Shown: in pieces, positions 52,979-62,622 of the stretch
Position numbering within the stretch: position 1 is the first letter of the stretch
Layout of the letters: each line of letters begins with the position of its first letter
Source of the DNA: Burkholderia sp. SRS-46
Lineage (GTDB): Bacteria; Pseudomonadota; Gammaproteobacteria; Burkholderiales; Burkholderiaceae
NCBI RefSeq assembly: GCF_004343775.1
Contig: NZ_PTXL01000003.1
Span: 248,001 to 312,000 of the forward strand
DNA length: 64,000 nucleotides
Reading direction: 5' to 3'
Notes under the pieces: generated by a model
What the model was told of the DNA's origin: nothing
Database searches by the model: none
Seen by the model: only the letters and a program-made list of their open reading frames with translations
Program-made: the position numbers and the translations under genes

Positions 52979-53423
52979 TTAGGCTTTGGGTACGTTACCA
53001 ACTACCCCTGCTCTCATCGCTTCTGCTAACAGAACGACAATGGTCGGCATAACCGCCTTATGATCAATCACGCGGCTCAAAACTTGAGACTCATCTGCTT
53101 TGATGAGACGAAGATGTCCGATAGCCATCGCTAACATGACCTCCGTCAGCGCCTCTCCCGTTTCGTTTATCATCGAAAAGATGATATCCCGTATTTCACC
53201 GCTAAACGCGTCACTGTCGGTAGCGACAAAATTTAGCTCGTCACCGCTACAAGCCCTTAGAATTGACGCCTGAATCACGCCATCGTTGAACCTGACGAAA
53301 TTTTTGGGGGAAATGACGCGCCGAGCATATTCACTACAACGCAAGCTGTCGCCCTGCGTTTTTTGCCGAAGTTCATTGAGCGCACAGGCAACGACGGTAT
53401 ATACTGTTGATTTCCACCGAGTC
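52979..53423 (-). pseudogene. 3' part of a gene cut by the IS21 element
   Basis: A minus-strand frame stays open from the IS end (53423) to a stop at 52979, reading TRWKSTVYTVVACALNELRQ and then ISPKNFVRFNDGVIQASILR. The first ATG is at 53344, well inside, so the gene lost its 5' end to the insertion. Protein family not recognised. The sequence may continue from the frame at 55868-56203 on the far side of the element, but the joining frame is not certain. Confidence 0.6.
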
Positions 53424-53476
53424 TTAACCCACCGATTTCATCTAAATCTGACCCACCCTGAGACAGCGTAGTACAT

Positions 53477-54274
53477 CTATTCCGGTGTGGATAACTCTTC
53501 GTTACCCGCTGGTTTTGCTGCTCTTTTTCTTGTTGTCTTTGCCTTGGCAGAACTGGTCCTGAAGCGCCACGATTCATTGCCCGTTTCGACGATGTGGCAG
53601 TGATGGGTGACGCGGTCCAGCAGCGCTGTCGTCATCTTTGCATCCCCGAACACGCTCGCCCACTCGCCGAAGCTGAGATTGGTCGTGATCGCGACGCTCG
53701 TGTGCTCGTAAAGCTTTGAGAGCAGATGGAACAGCAATGCACCGCCGGTCTGGCTGAACGGCAGATAGCCCAGCTCATCGAGAATCACCAGATCGACGTA
53801 CATCAGCTTGTGGGCGATCTGGCCTTGTTTGCCGACGGACTTCTCCTGCTCCAGGGCGTTGGTCAGCTCGACGGTCGAGAAGTAGCGCACACGCTTGCCG
53901 TGGCGCTGTACGGCTTCGATTCCGATCGCTGAGGCGAGGTGCGTCTTGCCAGTGCCCGGACCACCGATGAACACGACGTTGTGCGCGCTTTCGAGGAACG
54001 ACAGCTCGCTCAGTTCGCGCACCAGCGCTTCGTCGACGTGTGCCTGCGCGAAGTCGAAGCCCTTCAGGTCGCGGTGGGCCGGGAAGCGCGCAGCGGTCAT
54101 TTGATAGGCGATCGAGCGCACCTGCCGTTCGGCGGTTTCAGCCATCAACAGCTGCTTCATGAAGCGCTCCGGCTCGAAGTCAGTGTGGCGCGACTGCGCG
54201 AGCAGCTCCGGCCACGTGCTCGCCATGCCGTGCAGTTTAAGACCCTTGAGCTGGGCCGCGATATCGTTAGACAT
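53477..54274 (-). CDS. istB: IS21-family helper ATPase IstB
   Basis: 265 aa from the ATG at 54274 with GGAGG upstream. AAA+ ATPase: Walker [12 protein letters not shown] and Walker [14 protein letters not shown]. It loads the transposase at target sites. The start overlaps the istA stop by 8 bases. Confidence 0.95.
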   Translation of the reverse strand: MSNDIAAQLKGLKLHGMASTWPELLAQSRHTDFEPERFMKQLLMAETAERQVRSIAYQMTAARFPAHRDLKGFDFAQAHVDEALVRELSELSFLESAHNVVFIGGPGTGKTHLASAIGIEAVQRHGKRVRYFSTVELTNALEQEKSVGKQGQIAHKLMYVDLVILDELGYLPFSQTGGALLFHLLSKLYEHTSVAITTNLSFGEWASVFGDAKMTTALLDRVTHHCHIVETGNESWRFRTSSAKAKTTRKRAAKPAGNEELSTPE

Positions 54275-55781
54275 GACGATCCTCCGGTGGGTTGGCACGC
54301 AGCGTCTCGTAACGGTTCACGTCGGCCGCGGGCTCTTCCTTGAGCTGGAGTTTCGTCGTGGCGAGGCTGCCATTCGTGACGGGCGCCTTCAGCCGGCTCA
54401 GCACGTTCAGGACGTGCTCTGCGCTGGGGCGTCCTGAATCCAGCGCAGCCTGTACGGCGAGCAGCACCGCATCGAGCCCGTGTTCGCGCACCGCAGCGAG
54501 CACCTGCGTCATGACGCGATCGCCGCCCGGGTGTTTCAGCAGATGCCGCTGCAGCAGTTGCAGCGGCTGCGGCATCGTGATGAACGGTGCGCCGTTGCGC
54601 AGTGCGCCGGGTTTGCGCTCGACCAGCGTGACGTAGTGGCGCCAATCGTAGAAGGTCATGTGCCGCTCGAAGCTGCGTTCGTGGCGTGCGATCTCCTGGG
54701 CGTTGGCGACGACGCTGAGATATGCCGGATAGCAGCGCACGCTCACCAACTGGTTCGTGTACTCGGTGGGCACGCTGTAGCGGTTGCGTTGGAAGTGAAT
54801 CAGGCTGGTCGACGAGACTCGCAGGGTCTGCTCGATGTAGCCGTCGAACGGCCGTGGATTGGGCATCAGCCGGGTACGCTCGTCCTGCAGCACATCCTCG
54901 ACTGTCAGCTCAGGCCACTGCGGGTGCCGCATGTGCCACGCCTCACGACACTGACCAGCGACCCATTCGTTCAGGATCTCCAGCGTTTCCCAGCGCCGTA
55001 GCGCTGCTTCGTGCCAGATCTGACGTCGCCGGTCCTGAACGTTCTTCTCGACGATGCCTTTCTCCCAGCCTGCAGCCCGGTTGCAGAACTCCGGCTCGAA
55101 CAGGTAGTGACTGCACATCGCTTCGAAGCGCGCGTTGACCGCACGCTCCTTGCCGCGGCCAACCTTGTCCACGGCGGTCTTCATGTTGTCGTAGATGCCG
55201 CGCCGCGGCACGCCGCCGAACGCGGCGAATGCGCGGGCGTGCGCATCGAACAGCATCTCGTGACTCTGTGTGGGATAGGCGACGAGCCAGAACGCGCGGC
55301 TGGAGTTAAGTTTGACGTGGGCGACCTCCAGGCGTCGCCGTAGCCCGCCAACAAACGCGTATTCGCAGCTCCAGTCAAACTGGAAGGCTTCGCCGGGTTC
55401 GAAGGCGAGCGGCACGAAGGCCTTCCTGCGAGGCGCCTCAGCCTGCTCCTCGTGCCAACGCCTCACGAACGCGCTTACGCGGCCGTAGCTGCCGGCGTAA
55501 CCCTCGGCGCGGATCGCCTCGAACATGAACCGGGCGGTGCGCCGGTCACGCTTCGGGCGATGACTGTCGGCACGCAGCCAACCTGTCAGCTGTGCGGCCC
55601 AGTCGTCGATGACGCTCGGGCTGACGCGCTTCGGATACTTCGGCTCGACAGCATCAGTCTGCCGCAGCCAGCGGCGCACCGTGTTTCGGGACAGGCCCGT
55701 ACGCCGCGCAATCTCGCGCAGTGGGACCTTCTCGCGGAAATACATCCGCCTGATCTTGGCCAATATGCCCACCGTGATCAC
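54267..55781 (-). CDS. istA: IS21-family transposase IstA
   Basis: 504 aa. N-terminal helix-turn-helix ([20 protein letters not shown]), then a DDE integrase core: Asp in [14 protein letters not shown], Asp in [10 protein letters not shown], Glu in [11 protein letters not shown]. Length is normal and no frameshift is seen, so the element could be active. Confidence 0.95.
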   Translation of the reverse strand: MITVGILAKIRRMYFREKVPLREIARRTGLSRNTVRRWLRQTDAVEPKYPKRVSPSVIDDWAAQLTGWLRADSHRPKRDRRTARFMFEAIRAEGYAGSYGRVSAFVRRWHEEQAEAPRRKAFVPLAFEPGEAFQFDWSCEYAFVGGLRRRLEVAHVKLNSSRAFWLVAYPTQSHEMLFDAHARAFAAFGGVPRRGIYDNMKTAVDKVGRGKERAVNARFEAMCSHYLFEPEFCNRAAGWEKGIVEKNVQDRRRQIWHEAALRRWETLEILNEWVAGQCREAWHMRHPQWPELTVEDVLQDERTRLMPNPRPFDGYIEQTLRVSSTSLIHFQRNRYSVPTEYTNQLVSVRCYPAYLSVVANAQEIARHERSFERHMTFYDWRHYVTLVERKPGALRNGAPFITMPQPLQLLQRHLLKHPGGDRVMTQVLAAVREHGLDAVLLAVQAALDSGRPSAEHVLNVLSRLKAPVTNGSLATTKLQLKEEPAADVNRYETLRANPPEDRHV

Positions 55782-55867
55782 CTTTGTATCCCCTGCTCAA
55801 AGATTGAGCAGGGCATTCAATCACGTGGGTCAAAATTCGATGAAAATTTTCAGCTCTAGTGGGTCAG

Positions 55868-56203
55868 TTCTGTGCGGACATCAACAACGATAGCGTAGTT
55901 TCGACCGTCCTGCAGCAAAACGACACCTTGACATTTATGGATTGCGTCGCCACCCCATGCGTTTTCCAACCGGCTCATAAAAGCAGATGATGCGTCCATC
56001 AGCTCAATGATAAATTCAGAATTCGACTCAAATCCGAAGATGATCACCCGAGAAGCGGCAGGTTTATCGCGAAGATGCGCCGCTAAAGCTCGTGCTAGAT
56101 CCTCCTGATTTTGTTCATCAGAATGCAAGACGATGCTGATCTGGCGCGACGATCCTGTGGCGGACGTTCCGTGAGAATGCTCATACAAGGCGAAAGTCAT
56201 CAA
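55868..56203 (-). pseudogene. 5' part of a gene cut by the IS21 element
   Basis: A minus-strand frame from ATG 56203 reads MMTFALYEHSHGTSATG and ends LQDGRNYAIVVDVRTE, then runs into the IS terminus where a stop is supplied (55856). The start overlaps the stop of the ATPase gene by four bases (ATGA). The normal end of the protein is lost. Family not recognised. Confidence 0.6.
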
Positions 56204-57384
56204 GCCTCCACCGGGATGAGCACAGAGACGGCTGCGCCCGTCACTGGTCCGAACACACTCGGCTTCGTTGAGAGCCCACGTTTCCAGTCCATCAGGCCTG
56301 CTGACTCAGTCGTCGATTGAGCTGGCAACAGATGGAAATCCCTGTACAAGCTGATTCGATTTGTACGTATCCGGATGAATCCATTTAACAAGCGTAAAAC
56401 ACGCATGACATCCGTTAGTCCCAATCCCCGATTGGGGTTGCGCGCGGTGCTGTGTCCTTCTCGAAGGCAGGCTAGAACGGCTTGGTATTCGAGGTCGATA
56501 CTATCTGCTGGATCGACCCTTCTGCGGAGCCAACTTCCAACAAAACCTGGCCCGCTATCCAAAACAGAGAACTCAAGAACGCCCTTAAACCGTTTCTTCG
56601 TCTCCGAACGCATACTGGAATGATCTTCGGGATTCAACGACTTCACGTACGCCAGATGCGGGGGCAACGGGTGTTCCGACTTCCTATCAACAAAGACGTC
56701 AAGAGAGCTCAGGGGATAAAACCGCGAAAAAAACACCCGGAGCGATTGTGGGATCGCACTCCCGTCAGCGTCGAACATTGCATGATCCTGTGTGTTCTTG
56801 ACGAGCTCAAATAACAGCGTCGTAAGAAGCGAGTACTGCTCCTCAATTTTTCCCTTCAGATCTTCGGGTCGCATAACGCTGCCGACCAGCTTCGGCACCA
56901 TCTTGGAGAATTGCGCTGCGTTCTTGAGCGTGCCATCGCCGCTGTCCAAGGGATTTGGCAAGCCCTTGCTGTAGCTGTCGTCGCAAATTAGATACGACGC
57001 GTCAAGGCGAGCCAAATCAGGCCATGAATGGAGACGTGAGAAATACTCGTTACGAATGTGTCGAAGTGGTGTCCGATCATTTTGCCTGAAGGCAGACCTT
57101 CCCAGAATTATCAGTGATAGCCCAAGCATGCTGTTCGCCAGAGCTTCGGTTACACCCTGTGAAAGCGACGCCTGCTGAAGCACTGTCGTCACCTGGTCAG
57201 TAGGTGCCGTCCGAAACCAGCTATTTAGAGCCTGCACTCGTGCAATATCTTCGATCGGATACTTGCTACGCTGGGCGAGTGTTGCAATGTCAAGCTCGAA
57301 ACGCTGCGGGCTGTCAGCGGTCGCCCTGCGGTTCTCAGTTGCTACGAATTCTTCGAACTCTTCGACGTTGTTGGGAAAATTCAT
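56200..57384 (-). CDS. GHKL-type ATPase protein
   Basis: 394 aa. Histidine-kinase/Hsp90-like ATPase motifs: N-box LLFELVKNTQDHA, G1 box VLDSGPGFVG and G2 box NRGLGLTDVMRVL. No H-box, transmembrane or sensor segment, so it is not a classical kinase. Such stand-alone ATPases occur in multigene defence and stress islands. It heads an operon whose second gene is cut by the IS21 element. Composition is lower in GC than the core genome. Confidence 0.75.
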   Translation of the reverse strand: MNFPNNVEEFEEFVATENRRATADSPQRFELDIATLAQRSKYPIEDIARVQALNSWFRTAPTDQVTTVLQQASLSQGVTEALANSMLGLSLIILGRSAFRQNDRTPLRHIRNEYFSRLHSWPDLARLDASYLICDDSYSKGLPNPLDSGDGTLKNAAQFSKMVPKLVGSVMRPEDLKGKIEEQYSLLTTLLFELVKNTQDHAMFDADGSAIPQSLRVFFSRFYPLSSLDVFVDRKSEHPLPPHLAYVKSLNPEDHSSMRSETKKRFKGVLEFSVLDSGPGFVGSWLRRRVDPADSIDLEYQAVLACLREGHSTARNPNRGLGLTDVMRVLRLLNGFIRIRTNRISLYRDFHLLPAQSTTESAGLMDWKRGLSTKPSVFGPVTGAAVSVLIPVEA

Positions 57385-57600
57385 ATGTATAGCCTAGGCC
57401 TAACACTCGCAATAGAATCGAAACTGTCGCCTCGAAGGATATACAGCTTTTCGCTTAATATGCGAGCCGAGTTTTTGGCAAATCCGATCGTTCATCGGCC
57501 CCGGCGAGTTCGCAGCGCAGTACAACGTGACTGCAATTGCGCCATACGGAGCTAGAGCCGCAACGCACGCTCTCCCTAGTGACCTCGCCGCTATCGACTT

Positions 57601-57984
57601 CTACCTGATTTCTTCGAACGGCGGCCCGTTGCGCTCGCCTCCGCTAATGCGGCATGCATCGGATGCGAGCCGGTCCAACCGCATGATTGCCTCTTCAGTA
57701 TCCTTGTCGGTACTTGAACTGGCAGTAGTCACGGCAAATTCGATCGCATCGTGCCGCGCAGCGGGGCTAAAGAATCGCAGGAGGTATCGTCCATCGATCA
57801 CTGGCGCGTTCTCATTGTCTTGGCCGAGCTGGCGCACATACCACACAGCGTAGCCACTGACCTCGCGGATGCAAAACACCGCAGCATACGTGTCTTCGCC
57901 AAATATTTCGTCGTGGCTTTCGTACACAACGTACTTGCGCCATTCGGTCCGAGCCTTGATTTCGCTTTTAGTCTGTTCGTCCAT
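57601..57984 (-). CDS. Hypothetical protein
   Basis: 127 aa. Sequence YVVYESHDEIFGEDTYAAVF, then AVWYVRQLGQDNENAPVIDGRYLLRFF has a mixed alpha/beta look without a known motif. ATG at 57984; the binding site is not obvious. It is in the low-GC island and its reality rests on length and codon pattern. Confidence 0.5.
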   Translation of the reverse strand: MDEQTKSEIKARTEWRKYVVYESHDEIFGEDTYAAVFCIREVSGYAVWYVRQLGQDNENAPVIDGRYLLRFFSPAARHDAIEFAVTTASSSTDKDTEEAIMRLDRLASDACRISGGERNGPPFEEIR

Positions 57985-58718
57985 ATATTGTTTTTCCTAC
58001 GCCTCAGTAGTGGGTAGCGGCACGAAAAGATACGTTTGCACTGTGCGGTGTACAGTTTAAATCCTGTTCGAACCTGGACGTCTAATAGCACATGTTTGAG
58101 TAAGTTGAAAAGGAATTGAGTTGCTCGACGTGCCATGGGGATCGGCCCGTGCGGACCATGCCGACGTCGGAGGTGCAGTATGTGCTAATCGCAGGTGCCG
58201 CATGTGTTAACTACCTCGTCGACCGGCGCGTAACGACGGTCAAACCCGTCGGGCCATCGTCAACTCCGGAACCCGTACTGCCGCTGACACCGTGAGGTGG
58301 CGACGACCGCTTCGGCCGACCGCCTGTCAGCGACGATATCCCACCCGAGTGACCGCTGTACATCCGAACGCGACGCTCGGGCTGCGACGGGCTGACCGGC
58401 CGATATGGGTCGGCCAGCGACATCCACAGAAATCCGCGAAGAACCAAATTTTCTATCACGGAAACGTACCTTGCCGGTGGTGTTCCCGCGTCGTGCGTTG
58501 CTTCCGAGGGAAGTCCGCTGTGGGCGACAACCAGCAACGCACATTCGCAAGCCCACGATTAGCGTAAACAGTCCCCCCTCCCCCCTCACATACCCCCCAC
58601 GCATGCGAACCCACCCGAAGACTCACTTGAGCGAACAGCCGGGCCGGGTCTCTAATAAGCGCACGACCATCGCACCCATGCGGCGGGCGTACGAATCCAA
58701 CAGGGGAAGGAGACGAAG
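57985..58718. other. Intergenic region at island edge
   Basis: About 730 bases. Mixed composition, AT-rich at 57985-58100. Degenerate GGTCGG-type motifs are near 58355-58420. No gene is supported. GC rises again at its right end, marking the border of the accessory island. Confidence 0.4.
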
Positions 58719-59951
58719 GTGATCGGACCAGAAGAGGCATGGAAACGCCGCTGGCTGCTGGTAGTGGCCGGCGGCATCGTGATGGGGGCGGCCCTTGGCG
58801 TGCGCAACGTGCAGGGGCTGTTCCTGATGCCCGTCACGCTCGACCGCGGCTGGTCGCGCGAAGCGTTCGGCTTCGCGCTCGCGCTGCAGAACCTGCTGTG
58901 GGGCGTCGCGCAGCCGTTCACCGGGATGATCGCCGACCGCTTCGGCTCGGCGCGCGTGATCTTCGCGGGCGCGGTGCTGTACGCGCTCGGCCTCGTCGTG
59001 ATGGCACACGCGGCATCGACCGGCGTCTACACGCTCGGCACCGGCGTGATGGTCGGGATCGCGCTGTCGGGCACCGCGTTCGGCGCGGTCTACGGCGCGC
59101 TGTCGCGGCTCTTCGCGGCCGACAAGCGCGGCTGGGCGCTCGGCATCGCCGGCACGATCGGCGGGCTCGGCCAGTTCTGCATGGTGCCGCTCGCGCAAGG
59201 CATGATCGGCTCGTTCGGCTGGGCATCGGCGATCGTCGTGCTGGCCGTCGTGATGCTCGCGACCGCACCGCTTGCGGGCTGGCTGCGCGATCGCCCGGTC
59301 GGCCACGGCGCCGAAGGCGGCCACGACCAGACGATCCGCGAGGCGATCGCGGAAGCACTGTCGCACCGCGGGTTCTGGCTGCTGAACCTCGGCTTCCTCG
59401 CGTGCGGCTTCCAGCTCGCGTTCATCGCCGCGCACATGCCGGCCTACCTGCTCGACAAGGGCATGTCCGCGCGCGAGGCGAGCATCGCGCTCGCGACGAT
59501 CGCGCTCGCGAACACGATCGGCACCTTCCTGTGCGGCTACGCGGGCGGCTTCATGCGGCGCAAGTACCTGCTGGCGGGCATCTACTTCGTCCGCTCGGCC
59601 GCAATGGCGCTGTTCGTGCTCCTGCCGCTCACGCACGCGAGCCTCTACATCTTCTCGTTCGTGATGGGGCTGATCTGGCTCGGCACGGTGCCGCTGACGA
59701 ACGGCGTGGTGTCGCAGGTGTTCGGCGTGCGCTACATCACGACGCTGTTCGGCCTCGTGTTCTTCGGCCACCAGCTCGGCAGTTTCTTCGGCGTCTGGCT
59801 CGGCGGCATCGTGTTCGACATGACCCGCTCGTATGACCTGCTGTGGTACGGCTCGATCGCGCTCGGCGTGATTGCCGGGCTGCTGCACCTGCCGATCAAC
59901 GACCAGCGCGTCACGCGGCCCGCCGTGCAGCCGGTCGCGCAACCCGCATGA
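58719..59951 (+). CDS. MFS permease, oxalate/formate antiporter (OFA) family-like
   Basis: 410 aa from a GTG at 58719 with AAGGAG upstream. Twelve hydrophobic segments. Seen: GVRNVQGLFLMPVTLDRGWSREAFGFALALQNLLWG, ADRFGSARVIFAGAVLYALGL and GVVSQVFGVRYITTLFGLVFFGHQLGSFFGVWLGG, the usual OFA-type pattern. The substrate is unknown (a carboxylate is likely). A small membrane protein gene overlaps its end. Confidence 0.85.
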   Translation: MIGPEEAWKRRWLLVVAGGIVMGAALGVRNVQGLFLMPVTLDRGWSREAFGFALALQNLLWGVAQPFTGMIADRFGSARVIFAGAVLYALGLVVMAHAASTGVYTLGTGVMVGIALSGTAFGAVYGALSRLFAADKRGWALGIAGTIGGLGQFCMVPLAQGMIGSFGWASAIVVLAVVMLATAPLAGWLRDRPVGHGAEGGHDQTIREAIAEALSHRGFWLLNLGFLACGFQLAFIAAHMPAYLLDKGMSAREASIALATIALANTIGTFLCGYAGGFMRRKYLLAGIYFVRSAAMALFVLLPLTHASLYIFSFVMGLIWLGTVPLTNGVVSQVFGVRYITTLFGLVFFGHQLGSFFGVWLGGIVFDMTRSYDLLWYGSIALGVIAGLLHLPINDQRVTRPAVQPVAQPA

Positions 59952-60142
59952 CGGCCGCCCTGCACCCCGCGCGCGCCACGCGCCGCCCGGCCCGCGTGGC
60001 GCGCTTCGCCCGCGCGGCCCGCATCGCGCGGGTGGCGGCGGTGTCGCTCGCGCTCGCCGCGCTCGTCGCGTGGAGCTTCGCCGGCTACCTGACGCCGTCC
60101 GCGCTGCTGTCGCTGCTGAGCGGCTTCTCGCTCTGCGGGTGA
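59948..60142 (+). CDS. Small basic membrane protein
   Basis: 64 aa. The N-terminal half is Arg/Ala-rich and the C-terminal half is one hydrophobic helix (VAAVSLALAALVAWSFAGYL). Its start overlaps the permease stop (ATGA), which suggests it is co-translated and may be a permease accessory. It could be chance in high-GC DNA. Confidence 0.5.
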   Translation: MTAALHPARATRRPARVARFARAARIARVAAVSLALAALVAWSFAGYLTPSALLSLLSGFSLCG

Positions 60143-60146
60143 CGCA

Positions 60147-60776
60147 ATGACGCTCTCCTCGGCGCATCCGGCCCGGCTCGATGCCGCGACGCGCGCGCGC
60201 CCCGTCGACGTGCGCGTCGCGGCGTTTCCGGACGACGAGGAGCTCGTGCAGGATCTGCTGCTCGAATACGAATTGGCACTGCTGCGGCATGGCGTGACGA
60301 TGCCGCGACTGGGCGCGGAGCTGACCGCGCTGCCGGGCCCGTACGCACCGCCGCACGGCGCCGTGTACATCGCGCGGCTCGACGGCGCGCCGGCCGGCTG
60401 CGCGGCCGTGGCGGCCGTCGCGGCCTGCGACGGCCCGGCGGGCCGGCGCGAGATCCGCCGGCTGTACGTGCGCGACGGCGCGCACGCGTGCGACGTGCTC
60501 GGCGCACTGCTGGCCCGCATCGCCGCACTGGCCGAGCTGGACGGCTGCTCGGCCGTGCGCTGCGCGATCTTTCCCGAACTCGACGCGCGCGCCGCGACGT
60601 TCGCCCGCCATGGATTCAACGCGTGCGGCTCGGACGGCCCGCCACCGGACGGGATGCGCGTGCCGCCCGCGATCCGCGTCGCGACGCTCGAACGGGCCTG
60701 CGTGCCCGCGCGCGCCGCGCACTGGCGCACGCTCGTGCGCCGGCTGATCGTGCGCGGCCAGCCAGGGCGCACGTAG
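60147..60776 (+). CDS. GNAT-type acetyltransferase
   Basis: 209 aa. Seen: PDDEELVQDLLLEYELALLRHGV, then EIRRLYVRDGAHACDVLGALLARIAALAELDG, in the position of the acetyl-CoA loop, and FARHGFNACGS. Weakly conserved GNAT. It starts four bases after the small membrane protein stop, so all three genes form one operon. Substrate unknown. Confidence 0.75.
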   Translation: MTLSSAHPARLDAATRARPVDVRVAAFPDDEELVQDLLLEYELALLRHGVTMPRLGAELTALPGPYAPPHGAVYIARLDGAPAGCAAVAAVAACDGPAGRREIRRLYVRDGAHACDVLGALLARIAALAELDGCSAVRCAIFPELDARAATFARHGFNACGSDGPPPDGMRVPPAIRVATLERACVPARAAHWRTLVRRLIVRGQPGRT

Positions 60777-60824
60777 GCCTGTCGCACGCCCGCGCACCGC
60801 GTGCCGCTCGACTGACTTCCCGAC

Positions 60825-61601
60825 CTACTTCTCGACGAACGCCCGCTCGATCACGTAATCGCCCGGCTCGCCCTGGTGCGGCGACACCTTGAGGCCGCGC
60901 GCGTCCAGCAACCGGCCGAGATCGGCGAGCAGCGACGGGCTGCCGCACAGCATCGCGCGATCGTCCTGCGGCGACAGCGGCGGCAACCCGATATCCTCGA
61001 ACAGCTTGCCGCTCTCGATCAGGTCGGTGATGCGCCCGCGGTTGTGGTACGGCTCGCGGGTGACCGTCGGGTAATAGATCAGCTTGTCGCGCAGCAGGTC
61101 GCCGAGGAATTCCGTGCGCGGCAGCGCGTCGCGGATGAAATCCGCATAGGCGAGCTCGCTGACGAGCCGCACGCCATGCACCAGCACGACCTGCTCGAAA
61201 CGCTCGTACACCTCCGGATCCTGGATCACGCTGAGGAACGGTGCGAGCCCGGTGCCGGAGCCGAACAGGTAGAGCCGGCGGCCCGGCTTCAGGTCGTCGA
61301 GCACGAGCGTGCCGACCGGCTTGCGCGACACCAGCAGCTTGTCGCCGGGTTGCAGGTGCTGGAGACGCGACGTGAGTGGCCCGTCCTGCACCTTGATGCT
61401 GAAGAACTCGAGATGGTCGGCGTGCGCCGCGCTCGCGATGCTGTAGGCGCGCGTGAGCGGCCGGCCGTCAACTTCGAGGCCGATCATCACGAAGTGGCCG
61501 CTCGAGAACCGCAGGCTCGGCGGGCGTTCGGTGCGCAGGCTGAACAGCGTGTCGTTCCAGTGATGCACGTGCAGCACGGTTTCTTCTGAAAAAGCGGACA
61601 T
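60825..61601 (-). CDS. fpr: Ferredoxin--NADP+ reductase
   Basis: 258 aa. FAD segment RAYSIASAAHADHLEFFSIKV, then GTGLAPFLSVIQDPE for NADP and VVLVHGVR, with MLCGSPSLL and a C-terminal YVIERAFVEK typical of bacterial Fpr. ATG has GAGG upstream. It lies 28 bases after the deformylase stop and is probably co-transcribed. It supplies electrons to ferredoxin-dependent enzymes. Confidence 0.94.
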   Translation of the reverse strand: MSAFSEETVLHVHHWNDTLFSLRTERPPSLRFSSGHFVMIGLEVDGRPLTRAYSIASAAHADHLEFFSIKVQDGPLTSRLQHLQPGDKLLVSRKPVGTLVLDDLKPGRRLYLFGSGTGLAPFLSVIQDPEVYERFEQVVLVHGVRLVSELAYADFIRDALPRTEFLGDLLRDKLIYYPTVTREPYHNRGRITDLIESGKLFEDIGLPPLSPQDDRAMLCGSPSLLADLGRLLDARGLKVSPHQGEPGDYVIERAFVEK

Positions 61602-61629
61602 GTCGGCCTCGGCGACGAAAAAGACGGGA

Positions 61630-62622
61630 TTAGCGGAACACGACGGTCTTGCCGCCGTTCATCAGCACGCGATGCTCGCAATGCCACTTGACCGCGCGCG
61701 CAAGCACGACGGATTCGATGTCGCGGCCGATCGCGGCCAGCTCGCGCGGGCCGGCCGCGTGATCGACCCGCTCGACGTCCTGCTCGATGATCGGGCCTTC
61801 GTCGAGATCGGTCGTCACGTAGTGCGCGGTCGCGCCGATCAGCTTCACGCCACGGTCGAACGCCTGGTAGTACGGCTGCGCACCCTTGAAGCTCGGCAGG
61901 AAGCTGTGATGGATGTTGATCGCGCGGCCGTGCAGCCGCGCGCACATCGCCGGCGACAGGATCTGCATGTAGCGCGCGAGCACGACCAGCTCGACCTGCT
62001 CATCCTCGAGCAGCGCGGCGATGCGCGCCTCCTGCGCGGGCTTGCCGCCGTCGGCGTCGGACATCGGCAGGTGATGGAACGGCAGCGCGAAGCGCGCGGC
62101 GAGCGCGCCGAGCTCCGCGTGGTTCGACACGATCGCGACGATGTCGATCGGCAACTGCCCCGACATCTGCCGGAAGATCAGGTCGTTCAGGCAGTGGCCT
62201 TCGCGGCTCGCGAGGATCGCGACGCGCGGCCGCCATTGCGCGTCGTGCACCTCGACGTCCATCCCGTACGCGATGCGCAGGCCGTCGAGCAGCCGCACGA
62301 GCGTCGTCGCGTCGGCGACGGCGGCGGGCGCGTCGACATGCACGCGCATGAAGAAGCGGCCGTGCACGCGCTCGCTGCCCACGTCGCCGAACTGCTGCGC
62401 GTCGACGATGTTGCAGCCGGCCTCGAACAGCGCGCGCGACACCGCGTAAACCACGCCGCGGCTGTCGCGGCACGACAGCCGCAGCACGTACTCGCGATTG
62501 GCGGCGCCCGCCGGCGCGGGTTCGCGCAACCGTGCGAGCAGGCGCGCCGCCTCGGCGCCGTCGGGGAAGGGTCGGCCCGCGTCCGGCGCGCCGACGTCGA
62601 TCAGGGAATCGCTGGTCTTCAC
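61630..62622 (-). CDS. purU: Formyltetrahydrofolate deformylase
   Basis: 330 aa from a GTG at 62622 (GGAGA 8 bases upstream). N-terminal ACT-type domain (YVLRLSCRDSRGVVYAVSRALFEAGCNIVDAQQF), then a formyl-transferase fold with AILASREGHCLNDL, HHSFLPSFKGAQPYYQAF and HYVTTDLDEGPIIEQD, holding the catalytic His/Asp. It releases formate from formyl-tetrahydrofolate. Its start overlaps the preceding SDR-like stop, an unusual context for purU. Confidence 0.94.
   Translation of the reverse strand: MKTSDSLIDVGAPDAGRPFPDGAEAARLLARLREPAPAGAANREYVLRLSCRDSRGVVYAVSRALFEAGCNIVDAQQFGDVGSERVHGRFFMRVHVDAPAAVADATTLVRLLDGLRIAYGMDVEVHDAQWRPRVAILASREGHCLNDLIFRQMSGQLPIDIVAIVSNHAELGALAARFALPFHHLPMSDADGGKPAQEARIAALLEDEQVELVVLARYMQILSPAMCARLHGRAINIHHSFLPSFKGAQPYYQAFDRGVKLIGATAHYVTTDLDEGPIIEQDVERVDHAAGPRELAAIGRDIESVVLARAVKWHCEHRVLMNGGKTVVFR

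Larger units (their letters stand above)
53424..55867 (-). mobile_element. IS21-family insertion sequence
   Basis: About 2.44 kb with istA and istB on the minus strand. Both ends have the repeated GTGGGTCA/GTGGGTTA motif in opposite orientation: on the left at about 53424-53455, on the right at about 55822-55866, each end holding two copies near GATGAAA. Multiple terminal repeats are typical of IS21. The exact outer bases and target duplication were not resolved. Confidence 0.85.

Noticed and set aside
58260..58604. Minus-strand frame upstream of the OFA permease
   Set aside because: No motif, poor codon pattern and no ribosome binding site.
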